A DNA stretch of 37,797 nt, from positions 1-37,797 of the forward strand of contig CAJUSU010000015.1 of the NCBI GenBank assembly GCA_910589185.1, read 5' to 3'. This DNA comes from an uncultured Clostridia bacterium. GTDB taxonomy: Bacteria; Bacillota; Clostridia; TANB77; CAG-508. The notes below the pieces were generated by a model, which had not been told where the DNA came from, searched no databases, and worked only from the letters and a program-made list of their open reading frames with translations. Positions within the stretch are counted from its first letter, which is position 1; each line of letters starts with the position of its first letter. Below, one piece after another: positions 17,308-25,349 of the stretch. Made by a program: the position numbers and the translations under genes.

Positions 17308-18594
17308 TTATTTTTTGAATTTAGCATTATCAATAACAAATTGAATTGCTTTTTCTACTTTCATATTTTCTGTAATGTAATCTTTTAAATATGTATTTTG
17401 AAGCATCTCTTCTTCTGTCTTTTGATAGTTTTTAGCCATTTCTTTTAATTTTTCTTCTACTTCTTTGTCTTCTGGCTTAATATCTTCTGCTTTGATAATT
17501 GCTTCAATGACTAATCTTGATTTTACATTCTTTTGGGCTGTTTCTTTCATTTCATCTCTCATAACAGCCTCAGGTTTTCCTGATAAAGCATAGTATTGTT
17601 CTAATGTTAAGCCTTGATATTGTAATCTTTGCTCTACATCTTTTACCATGTTATCTACTTCTGTTTCAATCATTCCTGATGGAATTTCTAATTCTACTCC
17701 ATCACAAACAGCTTTGATAGCATTGTCTTCTGTTTCATATTTTGCTTTGTCATCATTTTCTTTTTGAATTTTCTCTTTAATACTATTCTTTAAATCAGCA
17801 AGTGTGTCGAATTCACTAATATCTTTTGCAAATTCATCATCCATTTTTGGAAGTTCTTTATGCTTAATTTCATGAACTTTTACTTTAAATACAACTGGCT
17901 TTCCTGCTAACTCTTTTGAGAAGTAGTCTTCTGGGAAAGTTACATTTAAGTCTTTTTCTTCGTCAATTTTCATACCAATCACTTGGTCTTCAAATCCTGG
18001 AATAAAAGTATTACTTCCAATTTCTAATTCATGTTTTTCAGCCTTTCCACCTTCAAATGGCTTTCCATCTAAGAACCCTTCAAAGTCAATAACTGCAATA
18101 TCACCCTTTTCAACTGGTCTATCTTCAATTGTTACTAATCTTGCATTGTGTTCTGCCATATGTCCTAGTTCGTGCTCTACGTCTTTATCAGAAACAGTAT
18201 ACTCAACTTTTGGTAATTCTATTCCTTTATATTTTCCTAATTTTACTTCTGGTTTAGTTTGTACAACTGCTGTGAACACTAAATCTTGTCCTTTTCCAAT
18301 TTGAGAAACATCAATATTAGGACGACTTACTGCTGCTATATTATTTTCTTTAATTGCTGCATCATAAATTTCTGGTACTAATTCATTAAATGTATCTTCA
18401 TAGAAAATCTCACTACCATAGTGTTTTTCTACCATTTGCATTGGTGCTTTTCCTTTTCTGAAGCCCGGAATAGTAAAGTATTTTGCTGTTTTTACATATA
18501 CTTTCTTCATAGCTTCATCAAATTTTGCTGCTTCTATTGTGAAACTTAATTTTACTTCATTTTTGTTTTCTGTGTTTTCTACTTTTACACTCAT
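17308..18594 (-). CDS. tig: Trigger factor, ribosome-bound chaperone and prolyl isomerase
   Basis: Binds nascent chains at the ribosome exit. The ribosome-docking signature is IPGFRKGKAPMQMVEKHYG (about 43-61). The FKBP-like isomerase domain follows at about 160-245 (GDIAVIDFEGFLDGKPFEGG...FIPGFEDQVIGM), then the helical chaperone arms to the end. 428 aa is normal. AAAGGAAG lies 7-8 bases before the ATG. It starts the tig-clpP-clpX set; its own promoter is at 18631-18658. Confidence 0.97.
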   Translation of the reverse strand: MSVKVENTENKNEVKLSFTIEAAKFDEAMKKVYVKTAKYFTIPGFRKGKAPMQMVEKHYGSEIFYEDTFNELVPEIYDAAIKENNIAAVSRPNIDVSQIGKGQDLVFTAVVQTKPEVKLGKYKGIELPKVEYTVSDKDVEHELGHMAEHNARLVTIEDRPVEKGDIAVIDFEGFLDGKPFEGGKAEKHELEIGSNTFIPGFEDQVIGMKIDEEKDLNVTFPEDYFSKELAGKPVVFKVKVHEIKHKELPKMDDEFAKDISEFDTLADLKNSIKEKIQKENDDKAKYETEDNAIKAVCDGVELEIPSGMIETEVDNMVKDVEQRLQYQGLTLEQYYALSGKPEAVMRDEMKETAQKNVKSRLVIEAIIKAEDIKPEDKEVEEKLKEMAKNYQKTEEEMLQNTYLKDYITENMKVEKAIQFVIDNAKFKK

Positions 18595-18630
18595 TGTTTA
18601 ATCTTCCTTTCAAAATTAATTCGCCCGTTC

Positions 18631-18658
18631 ATTATATCACATTTTCCGTAAAATGCAA
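18631..18658 (-). promoter_or_regulatory. Sigma-A type promoter of tig, overlapped by an inverted repeat
   Basis: Minus strand: -35 TTGCAT (18653-18658), a 16-bp spacer, -10 TATAAT (18631-18636) with TGTGA before it. An inverted repeat, CGTAAAAT (18675-18682 on the minus strand) and ATTTTACG (18647-18654), covers the -35 and the region upstream. Confidence 0.8.
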
Positions 18659-18691
18659 GCCCTAACGCTATTGTATTTTACGAAACTTATG

Positions 18692-19399
18692 TTAATCTAT
18701 TTTTATCAAATCAAAATTTAAAAAATCACTACTGACTAACTTAAATGTAATACCTTCGTATTCTCCTTCTATGGCATCTTGATGCGACTTTCCATGTAGG
18801 TGTCCATAATAGCATCTTTTAATTTGATACTCTTTCATAATGTTGACAAAGTCCATACACTGGTGGTTATAGACACTATTAAGAGTGACTGGCGGATAGT
18901 GCATAAATACGATAATCTCTTTATCTTTTCCATATTTTTGAATACCATCTTCAATTGCTAATTTTAATCTAATGCTTTCTCGATTCATCATCTTACTGCT
19001 ATTTTCTGTATCCGCTAAATTCCAGCCCCTAGTACCTGTCAAAATCTTATTTTCTACCAAATGGCTATTATTATAGATGAAATCAATATTTTCAAATTTG
19101 TTCTCAGTTAAGTACTTTTTCATATTGGTTACTGTTGTCCACCAATAATCATGATTTCCTTTTAACAATAACTTTTTTCCTGGAAGTGCATTTAGATAAG
19201 CAAAATCCTGATAAGTATTTTCCAAATACATTGCCCACGAAAAATCGCCTGGCAATACAACTGTATCTTCTGGCTTCACTTTTGCTATCCAATTCTCCTT
19301 TATCTTTTCAGTATGCCCTTCCCAATTTTCGCCAAATATGTTCATTGGCTTATCTTCACTAAAGGCAAGGTGTAAATCTGCTATTGTGTATATTGCCAT
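18692..19399 (-). CDS. Metallophosphoesterase, calcineurin-like
   Basis: A cytoplasmic phosphoesterase with a two-metal site. The ordered motifs are IADLHLAF, LPGDFSWAMY, LKGNHDYWW, FMHYPPV and YGHLHGKSH. 235 aa is a normal single-domain length. No signal peptide is seen. The substrate is unknown. AAAGGAAAAACATGG sets the start, immediately after repeat copy D. It is downstream of tsaD, and the repeat structure lies between them. Confidence 0.9.
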   Translation of the reverse strand: MAIYTIADLHLAFSEDKPMNIFGENWEGHTEKIKENWIAKVKPEDTVVLPGDFSWAMYLENTYQDFAYLNALPGKKLLLKGNHDYWWTTVTNMKKYLTENKFENIDFIYNNSHLVENKILTGTRGWNLADTENSSKMMNRESIRLKLAIEDGIQKYGKDKEIIVFMHYPPVTLNSVYNHQCMDFVNIMKEYQIKRCYYGHLHGKSHQDAIEGEYEGITFKLVSSDFLNFDLIKID

Positions 19400-19411
19400 G
19401 TTTTTCCTTTC

Positions 19412-19512
19412 TGTCAGTTTAGGGACGTTAGTTTAACTGACATCTGTCCCTCAACTGACAATCTACCATATTTTACCAAAATGTCAGTTAAACTAACGTC
19501 CCCAAACTGACA
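19412..19512. repeat. Dispersed TGTCAG repeat, copy D: two 31-bp units in inverted orientation plus a half unit
   Basis: Unit D1 (19412-19442) and unit D2 (19482-19512) are reverse complements with a single difference. D1 has TTTAGGGACG where D2, read on the other strand, has TTTGGGGACG. A half unit, TGTCCCTCAACTGACA (19445-19460), lies between them. In RNA the two units could form a 31-bp stem, the odd pair being G-U, around a 39-base loop. D2 overlaps the last codons and stop of tsaD. Confidence 0.9.
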
Positions 19513-20491
19513 AATTAGGTACTGCATTTAAGCTTAAGTCTGACCTTGTTCCTGCTAAGTATTGATAATATCCTGCTGAAGCTATCATTGCAGCATTATC
19601 TGTACATAAAACCGGTTCTGGATAAAAAATCTGATATCCCTGTTTTTCTAAATCAATGAATTGTGCTCTGATATAAGAATTTGCTGATACGCCTCCTGCT
19701 AGAGCAATCTTTTTAATCTTTAGCTGTTTGGCTGCTTTTAAGGTATTTTCTATTAGCTCTTCTGTTACCACTTTTTCAAAACTTGCACATAAATCTGCTT
19801 TATTTAAATCTGGTGTTTTATGATGTAAATTAATAACAGCTGTTTTAATGCCACTAAAACTAAAGTCTAAATTATCAAAATGTGTTTTAGGAAGTTCTAT
19901 GGTTGGCTTTCCTTCTTTTGCTAGATTATCTACTTTTGGTCCACCTGGATAGCCAAGTCCTATTACTCTTGCTACTTTGTCAAAGGCTTCTCCCACTGCA
20001 TCATCTCTGGTTTTTCCTAATATCTCAAATTCAGTATAACTTTTTATATGTACTAAATGAGTATGTCCACCTGAAATGATTAAACATAAAAATGGTGGTT
20101 CTAAATTTTGGTGAGTAATATAGTTTGCTGCAATATGTCCGTGAATATGGTTTGTTCCTATCAATGGTTTATTTAGAGCATAACTTAATGCTTTGGCATA
20201 GGAAACTCCTACTAATAATGCTCCTACTAATCCCGGTCCATAGGTACAAGCAATCCCGTCGATTTTATCCATTTCTATATTCGCCTCTTTTAGTGCTGTG
20301 CTTACTACATTTGAAATAGCCTCTATATGATTTCTAGAAGCTATTTCTGGCACTACTCCTCCAAATTGTTCATGTATTTTTATTTGTGAATTGATGACAT
20401 TAGAAAGAACTTCTCTTCCATTTTTTACAATAGAAGCAGAAGTCTCATCACAACTTGACTCAATTCCTAGTATATATGTATCTTCTTTCAT
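19493..20491 (-). CDS. tsaD: TsaD, tRNA N6-threonylcarbamoyladenosine transferase subunit
   Basis: Transfers threonylcarbamoyl to A37 of ANN-decoding tRNAs, with TsaB/TsaE partners not in this window. Signatures are ILGIESSCDETSASIV, GGVVPEIASRNHIE, the iron/zinc ligands NHIHGHIAAN (about 114-121), LIISGGHTHLV, GGPKVDNLAK and LAGGVSANSYIR. 332 aa is normal. The last residues, SVWGR and the stop, are encoded by repeat unit D2, so the natural C-terminus was replaced. The start overlaps the upstream site-2 protease stop (TAATG). Confidence 0.98.
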   Translation of the reverse strand: MKEDTYILGIESSCDETSASIVKNGREVLSNVINSQIKIHEQFGGVVPEIASRNHIEAISNVVSTALKEANIEMDKIDGIACTYGPGLVGALLVGVSYAKALSYALNKPLIGTNHIHGHIAANYITHQNLEPPFLCLIISGGHTHLVHIKSYTEFEILGKTRDDAVGEAFDKVARVIGLGYPGGPKVDNLAKEGKPTIELPKTHFDNLDFSFSGIKTAVINLHHKTPDLNKADLCASFEKVVTEELIENTLKAAKQLKIKKIALAGGVSANSYIRAQFIDLEKQGYQIFYPEPVLCTDNAAMIASAGYYQYLAGTRSDLSLNAVPNLSVWGR

Positions 20492-21210
20492 TATAATCCA
20501 AATAATCCTCCTACTAATCCATCGATTCCGCCTGTAATAGCTTCAATTACTGGTGAAATAATCCTGCCTGAAATTGGCGTTATCCAAATGACTAAAAAAA
20601 TGATGTAGAATAATTGTGTATGGTCCTCAAACCATCTTTTTGCATTATATGGCAAAAATGCCATTAATATCTTAGAACCGTCTAATGGTGGTAATGGTAT
20701 TAAGTTAAATACTCCTAGCCCTACATTAACTAGCACTGTACATTGTATCATAGTCATAATAATCATTCCTGTTTGTGTTGGAACAAAACTAGGTGCAAAA
20801 GCTTGAATAGCGTAGAAAATAATTGCAAATACAAATGCTAGAATGAAGTTCATGAGAGGTCCTGCAAATGATACAATTGCTTCTCCTGTACGTGCTGATA
20901 TTTTCCTACTAAAATTGTTAGGGTTTATTTGTACTGGTTTTCCCCAACCAATATGAGCAAATATTAGCATGACAACACCAATTGGGTCTAAATGTGCTAG
21001 AGGATTTAAACTTAATCTTCCTTGATTTCTTGGTGTATCGTCTCCTAATTTATCTGCTGCAAATCCATGTGCGAATTCATGAAAAGTAATGGCAATTAAA
21101 ACTCCTGGTATGGTCAATAACAAGCTTAACAAATCAAATCCACCACCTGCTAAATTCGCCACCACGATAATGATTAAAAATAGATATAGATATCTGTTAT
21201 CAAAATACAT
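20491..21210 (-). CDS. Site-2 protease family (M50B) membrane metalloprotease
   Basis: A membrane-embedded zinc protease-like protein. The zinc motif HEFAHG is within TFHEFAHGFAADKLGD (about 43-58), and the third ligand is in LIPLPPLDGSKIL (about 170-182). Hydrophobic segments lie at about 5-23, 30-48, 100-130, 145-165 and 200-215. The size and NPxxRGRLSLNPLAHLDPIG-type segment fit the short YwhC/Rip3-like subgroup. The substrate is unknown. AAGGAGCG lies before the ATG. It is co-transcribed with tsaD by one-base overlap. Confidence 0.92.
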   Translation of the reverse strand: MYFDNRYLYLFLIIIVVANLAGGGFDLLSLLLTIPGVLIAITFHEFAHGFAADKLGDDTPRNQGRLSLNPLAHLDPIGVVMLIFAHIGWGKPVQINPNNFSRKISARTGEAIVSFAGPLMNFILAFVFAIIFYAIQAFAPSFVPTQTGMIIMTMIQCTVLVNVGLGVFNLIPLPPLDGSKILMAFLPYNAKRWFEDHTQLFYIIFLVIWITPISGRIISPVIEAITGGIDGLVGGLFGL

Positions 21211-21240
21211 AAAACGCTCCTTATTTCTATTCCATTATTT

Positions 21241-21285
21241 GGAATTTCTATTGCATACTATATCATATTGTAATAGAAATTTCAA
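21241..21285 (-). promoter_or_regulatory. Promoter of the site-2 protease/tsaD operon inside an inverted repeat
   Basis: Minus strand: -35 TTGAAA (21280-21285), a 17-bp spacer, -10 TATAGT (21257-21262) with TGA before it. Twelve-base arms, GGAATTTCTATT (21241-21252) and AATAGAAATTTC (21272-21283), flank the -10 with one mismatch. TTTCTATT recurs at 21223-21230, and ATTCCA/TGGAAT form a further small inverted repeat (21229-21245). Confidence 0.75.
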
Positions 21286-21291
21286 CATATA

Positions 21292-21945
21292 TTAATTCTC
21301 TTTTCTCAACTTCAATAATTCATTATTTTTCACATAATCTGCTATATTTTCAAATACTTTTTCTGTAAAAATTGGTCTGTCGTTTTCAATAAATAAATCT
21401 GCAATAGATTTTGCCCCTTCATTTAGTAATCGTTGAATTCTCTTATCTTCTAGAAGAGGTTGATTTTCCTTTTTTTCTATGTTCATACAACCTTCTTCAC
21501 AATATATTTTACTCTGAATATCCGCTTCTAACTTATCACACATTTTAGCAAAAAGAGATTCTTTGGTTTTCATTTCTTCAAATTCTTCTATTAGTTCCAT
21601 ATATTGAACTTTTTTATCTAAACTATTTAGTACTTCTTCCACTGCTTGTTTTCCTAAAGCTCTTCTTTCTTCTTGTGTTTGTTTATCAAATGGTGTTAAA
21701 TCTCCAATTCTGATTTCTTCTACTTCATGTAACACAAGCATCATCACTATTTTATGCAAATCAACTTGTAGTTCAAACTGAGAATCAATTGCTATCGCTA
21801 AAATGCATACGCCATAAATATGTTCTGCTACACTTTCTATTCTTTCTCTATCTATACTCCATACTTTCCAGCCACTTCTAATTTTATCCTTTAATTCTGT
21901 GGCTAATAAGTAAAACTGTAATAAGTTTTTTATTTTCTGTTCCAT
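21292..21945 (-). CDS. HD-superfamily hydrolase, YfbR/HDDC2-like
   Basis: A 217-aa HD-type phosphohydrolase. First ligand His in ESVAEHIYG, then the pair in LVLHEVEEIRIGDLTPFD, then Asp in KMCDKLEAD. GDLTPFD and the layout match the HDDC2/YfbR nucleotidase group. The canonical His-Asp pair reads His-Glu here. The C-terminal half is longer than in typical members. AAGGTGGG precedes the ATG. The gene is monocistronic or read from upstream; no promoter was resolved. Confidence 0.8.
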   Translation of the reverse strand: MEQKIKNLLQFYLLATELKDKIRSGWKVWSIDRERIESVAEHIYGVCILAIAIDSQFELQVDLHKIVMMLVLHEVEEIRIGDLTPFDKQTQEERRALGKQAVEEVLNSLDKKVQYMELIEEFEEMKTKESLFAKMCDKLEADIQSKIYCEEGCMNIEKKENQPLLEDKRIQRLLNEGAKSIADLFIENDRPIFTEKVFENIADYVKNNELLKLRKEN

Positions 21946-21982
21946 TGTTTTCCCACCTTTGCCTTCAGATTATATCATAAAA

Positions 21983-22032
21983 ATAAAAAAGTGTATCTCC
22001 AAATGCTAAATTTCTCTAACATTTGAGATACA
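21983..22032 (-). terminator. Rho-independent terminator of the lysS/kinase unit
   Basis: Minus strand: TGTATCTC-a-AATG pairs with CATT-t-GGAGATACA across a 13-base loop, followed by CTTTTTTATTTTT. Confidence 0.85.
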
Positions 22033-22040
22033 TCTCTTTC

Positions 22041-22616
22041 CTAATTAAACTCTTCCACTATAGATTTTATTTGATCTACTAGTTTTCTTAGTACTTCTTT
22101 TCTATTAGTAGAAGTATCTACATATATAAATCCATATTTTTTACACTTGGCAATATTCATTTTTTCTATTTCATAATACTCTCTACATTGCTTTAGCATA
22201 GTCTCATCATCTCTTTTATAAGAATATTCATCTGGAGTATCATACTTTCTAATATTTTCTAAAATTTCTTCTGGAAGTAATGTTCCATGTCCTAAATAAA
22301 TAACTATTGAATTTTTTATATCAAACACTTCGCTTACTTTATCTGGTAATACTTGGCATCCTTCTATAATATATCCCTGCTTATTTTTTAACTCATCATG
22401 CTGCCAATATAGTAGTCTAGATACATAATCTGGCAACGCAGTTTCATTATTTTTCCCATTTCTATCATTAATTTCTAATTCAGGAAATACATCTCCAAAT
22501 GCATTTCTAATAGCATCTATTGAAAAAATATGATAATCTCTTAGTTCTTCTATCAGTAACTTTGATAGTGTCGTTTTTCCAGCCCTTGGTACACCAAAAA
22601 TTAGTATATCTTTCAT
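22041..22616 (-). CDS. Small P-loop kinase-like protein
   Basis: 191 aa. Walker A GVPRAGKTTLSKLL (about 8-21), FSIDAIRNAFGDVFPE in the substrate-binding position, GYIIEGCQVLPDKV (about 83), and a C-terminal IYVDTSTNR segment. The fold is that of small nucleotide/sugar kinases or adenylate-kinase-like ATPases; the substrate is unknown. AAAAGGAGC lies before the ATG. It follows lysS by 46 bp and ends at a strong terminator. Confidence 0.78.
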   Translation of the reverse strand: MKDILIFGVPRAGKTTLSKLLIEELRDYHIFSIDAIRNAFGDVFPELEINDRNGKNNETALPDYVSRLLYWQHDELKNKQGYIIEGCQVLPDKVSEVFDIKNSIVIYLGHGTLLPEEILENIRKYDTPDEYSYKRDDETMLKQCREYYEIEKMNIAKCKKYGFIYVDTSTNRKEVLRKLVDQIKSIVEEFN

Positions 22617-22662
22617 ACTATCTTGCTCCTTTTACCAACTTTAAAGCTCTTTATAACATTAA

Positions 22663-24159
22663 CTACTCTGAAAGTGGCTTCATAGTTGGGAATAATAGCA
22701 CATCTCTAATAGATGCTGCATCTGTTAATAACATTACTAAACGGTCAATTCCCATTCCCATTCCTCCTGTTGGTGGCATACCGTATTCTAGTGCTGTTAC
22801 AAAGTCCGTATCCATCATATTAGCTTCTTCATCTCCTGCTTCTCTTGCCTCTACTTGTTTGCTAAACCTTTCATATTGGTCAATTGGGTCATTTAGTTCT
22901 GAGAAAGCATTGGCATATTCTCTACCACCAATGAATAATTCAAATCTTTGTGTCATTTTTGGATTTTCTGGGTCTTTTTTAGCAAGTGGTGAAATTTCAA
23001 TTGGATATTCATAAAGGAAAGTTGGTTGTCTTAATGTCTCCTCTACTTTTTCGTCAAAAATTTGTGCAATCACATCTCCTCTTGAAGTTTTAATTGGGTC
23101 TAATTCAATATGCAATTCTTTTGCTACTTTTTGTGCTTCTTCATCTGTTGTAATATTGCTAAAGTCTACTCCTGTTACTTCTTTGATAGCGTCAATCATA
23201 GTTACTCTTCTAAAAGGTGGAGTTAAATCAATTTCTTCTCCTTGATAAGTTAGTTTAGTTGTTCCTGCTACCTTTTTAGCGCATTCTACAATTAGCTCTT
23301 CTGTTAAATTCATCATACCTTCTAAGTCAGTATATGCTTCATATAACTCTATGGTTGTAAATTCTGGATTATGTTTAATGTCCATTCCTTCATTTCTAAA
23401 AATTCTTCCAATTTCATATACTTTGTTAAATCCACCTACGATTAATCTTTTTAAGTATAACTCTGTTGCAATTCTTAAGTACATGTCTAAATCCAAAGTA
23501 TTATGATGTGTGATAAATGGACGTGCATTTGCTCCACCTGGAATAGTATTTAATATTGGAGTTTCTGCCTCCATATATCCTTTTGCATCTAAAATTCTTC
23601 TAATTTCTGATACAATTGCTGTTCTCTTTTTGAAAGTATCTTTTACTTCTGGATTCATAATTAAATCCACATATCTTTGACGATAACGTAAATCGGTATC
23701 TTTTAATCCATGGAATTTCTCTGGTAATGGTCTTAGAGATTTTGAAAGTAAAGTTACTTCTTTTGCATGAATAGAAATCTCACCTGTTTTTGTTTTAAAT
23801 ACAAAACCTGTAATACCAATAATATCTCCTATATCATCTTCTTTAAATTGTTTATAGCTTTCTTCTCCTAATTCATTAATGCTAACATAACTCTGAATTT
23901 TTCCTTCTTCATCTTGAATATGACAAAAAGAGGCTTTACCCATGATACGTTTTGCCATAATTCTACCAGCTATTGTAACATCTTTATTCTCTAGCTCTTC
24001 AAAATTATCTTTAATTTGTTTACTATTATGAGTTCTTTCAAATTTAGTAATTTTGAAAGGATCCTTTCCTTCTTCTTGTAGTTTTGCTAGTTTTTCTCTT
24101 CTTACCACCATTAAATGGTTTAAGTCTAATTCTGGCTCTTGATTATTATTTTCTTCCAT
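22663..24159 (-). CDS. lysS: Lysyl-tRNA synthetase, class II
   Basis: Charges tRNA-Lys. The N-terminal OB-fold anticodon domain is at about 45-150 (VTIAGRIMAKRIMGKASFCHI), followed by the class II core with motif 2 FRNEGMDIKHNPEFTTIELYEAY and motif 3 GMGIDRLVMLLTDA ending LLFPTMKP. The frame extends to 24195, but AGGAGA sits 8 bases before the ATG at 24157-24159 (MEENNNQEP), which I take as the start (498 aa). Confidence 0.97.
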   Translation of the reverse strand: MEENNNQEPELDLNHLMVVRREKLAKLQEEGKDPFKITKFERTHNSKQIKDNFEELENKDVTIAGRIMAKRIMGKASFCHIQDEEGKIQSYVSINELGEESYKQFKEDDIGDIIGITGFVFKTKTGEISIHAKEVTLLSKSLRPLPEKFHGLKDTDLRYRQRYVDLIMNPEVKDTFKKRTAIVSEIRRILDAKGYMEAETPILNTIPGGANARPFITHHNTLDLDMYLRIATELYLKRLIVGGFNKVYEIGRIFRNEGMDIKHNPEFTTIELYEAYTDLEGMMNLTEELIVECAKKVAGTTKLTYQGEEIDLTPPFRRVTMIDAIKEVTGVDFSNITTDEEAQKVAKELHIELDPIKTSRGDVIAQIFDEKVEETLRQPTFLYEYPIEISPLAKKDPENPKMTQRFELFIGGREYANAFSELNDPIDQYERFSKQVEAREAGDEEANMMDTDFVTALEYGMPPTGGMGMGIDRLVMLLTDAASIRDVLLFPTMKPLSE

Positions 24160-24181
24160 AAGCCCATCTCCTCTCATATTC

Positions 24182-24213
24182 AAATAAGATATCATAAAAA
24201 TGATATCTTATTT
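24182..24213 (-). terminator. Perfect 13-bp hairpin in the lysS leader
   Basis: AAATAAGATATCA and TGATATCTTATTT pair perfectly around a 6-base loop. It lies 36 bp after the PemK/MazF-like stop and just before the lysS ribosome site. On the minus strand only TTTG follows, so termination would be weak. It might be an attenuator or an mRNA-stability hairpin. Confidence 0.45.
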
Positions 24214-24256
24214 TATCGCTACTATTATACATCATAAGTTTACAGATGTAAACCAA

Positions 24257-24775
24257 TTATGCGTTATTTTTGTCATTTATTACTGTCTCGTAAAAGCTTG
24301 TCTTATATTGTTCTACTCTTTCCGTATCTACTTTTCCAATTTTAAATTCTATTTGTTCATTAGAAATTTTATATAATACATCTGTTTTTACTAAGCTGTT
24401 TTTATGCAAATGATTTATTTCATCTTTTTTTAGCAATTCGTTTGATGCAAATTTTAATTTATTTAAATTTGATGATATCAGCATTGCGAAATTTTCAATA
24501 GAAACTGCTGTATTTTCTTGATCTATAATAACAAATAAATGGTTATTTCCTATTTTCTCATCAGAATATGTATATTTCTTAACAAACACAATATCCCCTA
24601 TGGCATAATTTATTTTGTAAAGCTCTTCGTCTTCTCTTAATGCATTTAATACATTTTCTGTTTTTCCCTTATGCCATTCTTCTTCTACTGGGAATTTTTC
24701 AAATGCTTCTTGTAAATTTTTAACCTTGTTGTGCCTATAAGCTAATTTTAAAAATTCACTTAAGTTTTCTTTCAT
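24257..24775 (-). CDS. PemK/MazF-like protein
   Basis: 172 aa. The C-terminal two thirds (from about 58) look like the PemK/MazF fold: INYAIGDIVFVKKYTYSD, NNHLFVIIDQENTAVSIENFAMLISS, HLHKNSLVKTDVLYKIS and EFKIGKVDTERVEQY. In toxins this fold is an endoribonuclease. The first 55 residues are a helical, charged extension (NLQEAFEKFPVEEEWHKGKTE). No separate antitoxin gene is next to it. It lies 13 bp after nrdG, behind AAGGAGA. Toxin activity is not established. Confidence 0.7.
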   Translation of the reverse strand: MKENLSEFLKLAYRHNKVKNLQEAFEKFPVEEEWHKGKTENVLNALREDEELYKINYAIGDIVFVKKYTYSDEKIGNNHLFVIIDQENTAVSIENFAMLISSNLNKLKFASNELLKKDEINHLHKNSLVKTDVLYKISNEQIEFKIGKVDTERVEQYKTSFYETVINDKNNA

Positions 24776-24788
24776 TTATTTGTTCTCC

Positions 24789-25280
24789 TTATTCTATTGT
24801 CACAACATTTCCACTTTTCAAACTCTTCTGTACATCTATCACTCTTTGATTTTCTGAACCTCTCCATTTTAAAGTAGGATTATGTAATTCATCTACATAT
24901 TGTCCATCTACTAAAACATCAATATAGTTTAGTACTTCTTCATTTTTTAGGTCTCTGTCAAATAGAAATCCGCTCCATACCCATATTGTTTTATTTGGAT
25001 ACTCTCTCTTAAATGCTTTCGCTAGCCTTGTAGTTCCTGCTATATTGGTTGGATGCATTGGCTCTCCACCTAATATAGATAGACCTTCAATTGTGTCATT
25101 ATCACATAATTCTAATATTTTGTCGATGGTATCTTCTGTGAATTCTTTTCCTCCATTAAAATCATGTGTCTCCGGATTAAAGCAATTTTTACAGTGAAAG
25201 GCACAACCTTGCATAAAGATAGATACTCTAATTCCTGGTCCATCTGAAATATCCATTTTGCGAATTTTATTATATCTCAT
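24789..25280 (-). CDS. nrdG: Anaerobic ribonucleotide reductase activating protein (radical SAM)
   Basis: Generates the glycyl radical of NrdD. The radical SAM cluster motif is CAFHCKNC within QGCAFHCKNCFNPETHDF (Cys-x3-Cys-x2-Cys, about 26-33). SILGGEPMHPTN binds SAM, and IWVWSGF follows. 163 aa is normal. AGGAGG lies 6 bases before the ATG. It follows nrdD by 69 bp with a hairpin between. Confidence 0.97.
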   Translation of the reverse strand: MRYNKIRKMDISDGPGIRVSIFMQGCAFHCKNCFNPETHDFNGGKEFTEDTIDKILELCDNDTIEGLSILGGEPMHPTNIAGTTRLAKAFKREYPNKTIWVWSGFLFDRDLKNEEVLNYIDVLVDGQYVDELHNPTLKWRGSENQRVIDVQKSLKSGNVVTIE

Positions 25281-25303
25281 GTTTTCCTCCTTTTCTTATG
25301 AAC

Positions 25304-25337
25304 AAAGACATATAGGGCTCTTACCATATATGTCTTT
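25304..25337 (-). other. Inter-gene hairpin between nrdD and nrdG
   Basis: AAAGACATATA and TATATGTCTTT pair perfectly (11 bp, 12-base loop). No U run follows on the minus strand, so it may set the nrdD:nrdG mRNA ratio through processing or partial termination. Confidence 0.6.
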
Positions 25338-25349
25338 TGTTTTACTTTA

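Noticed and set aside
24182..24213. Hairpin as a LysS-specific T-box or riboswitch
   Set aside because: It is a simple perfect stem with no T-box or L-box motifs.
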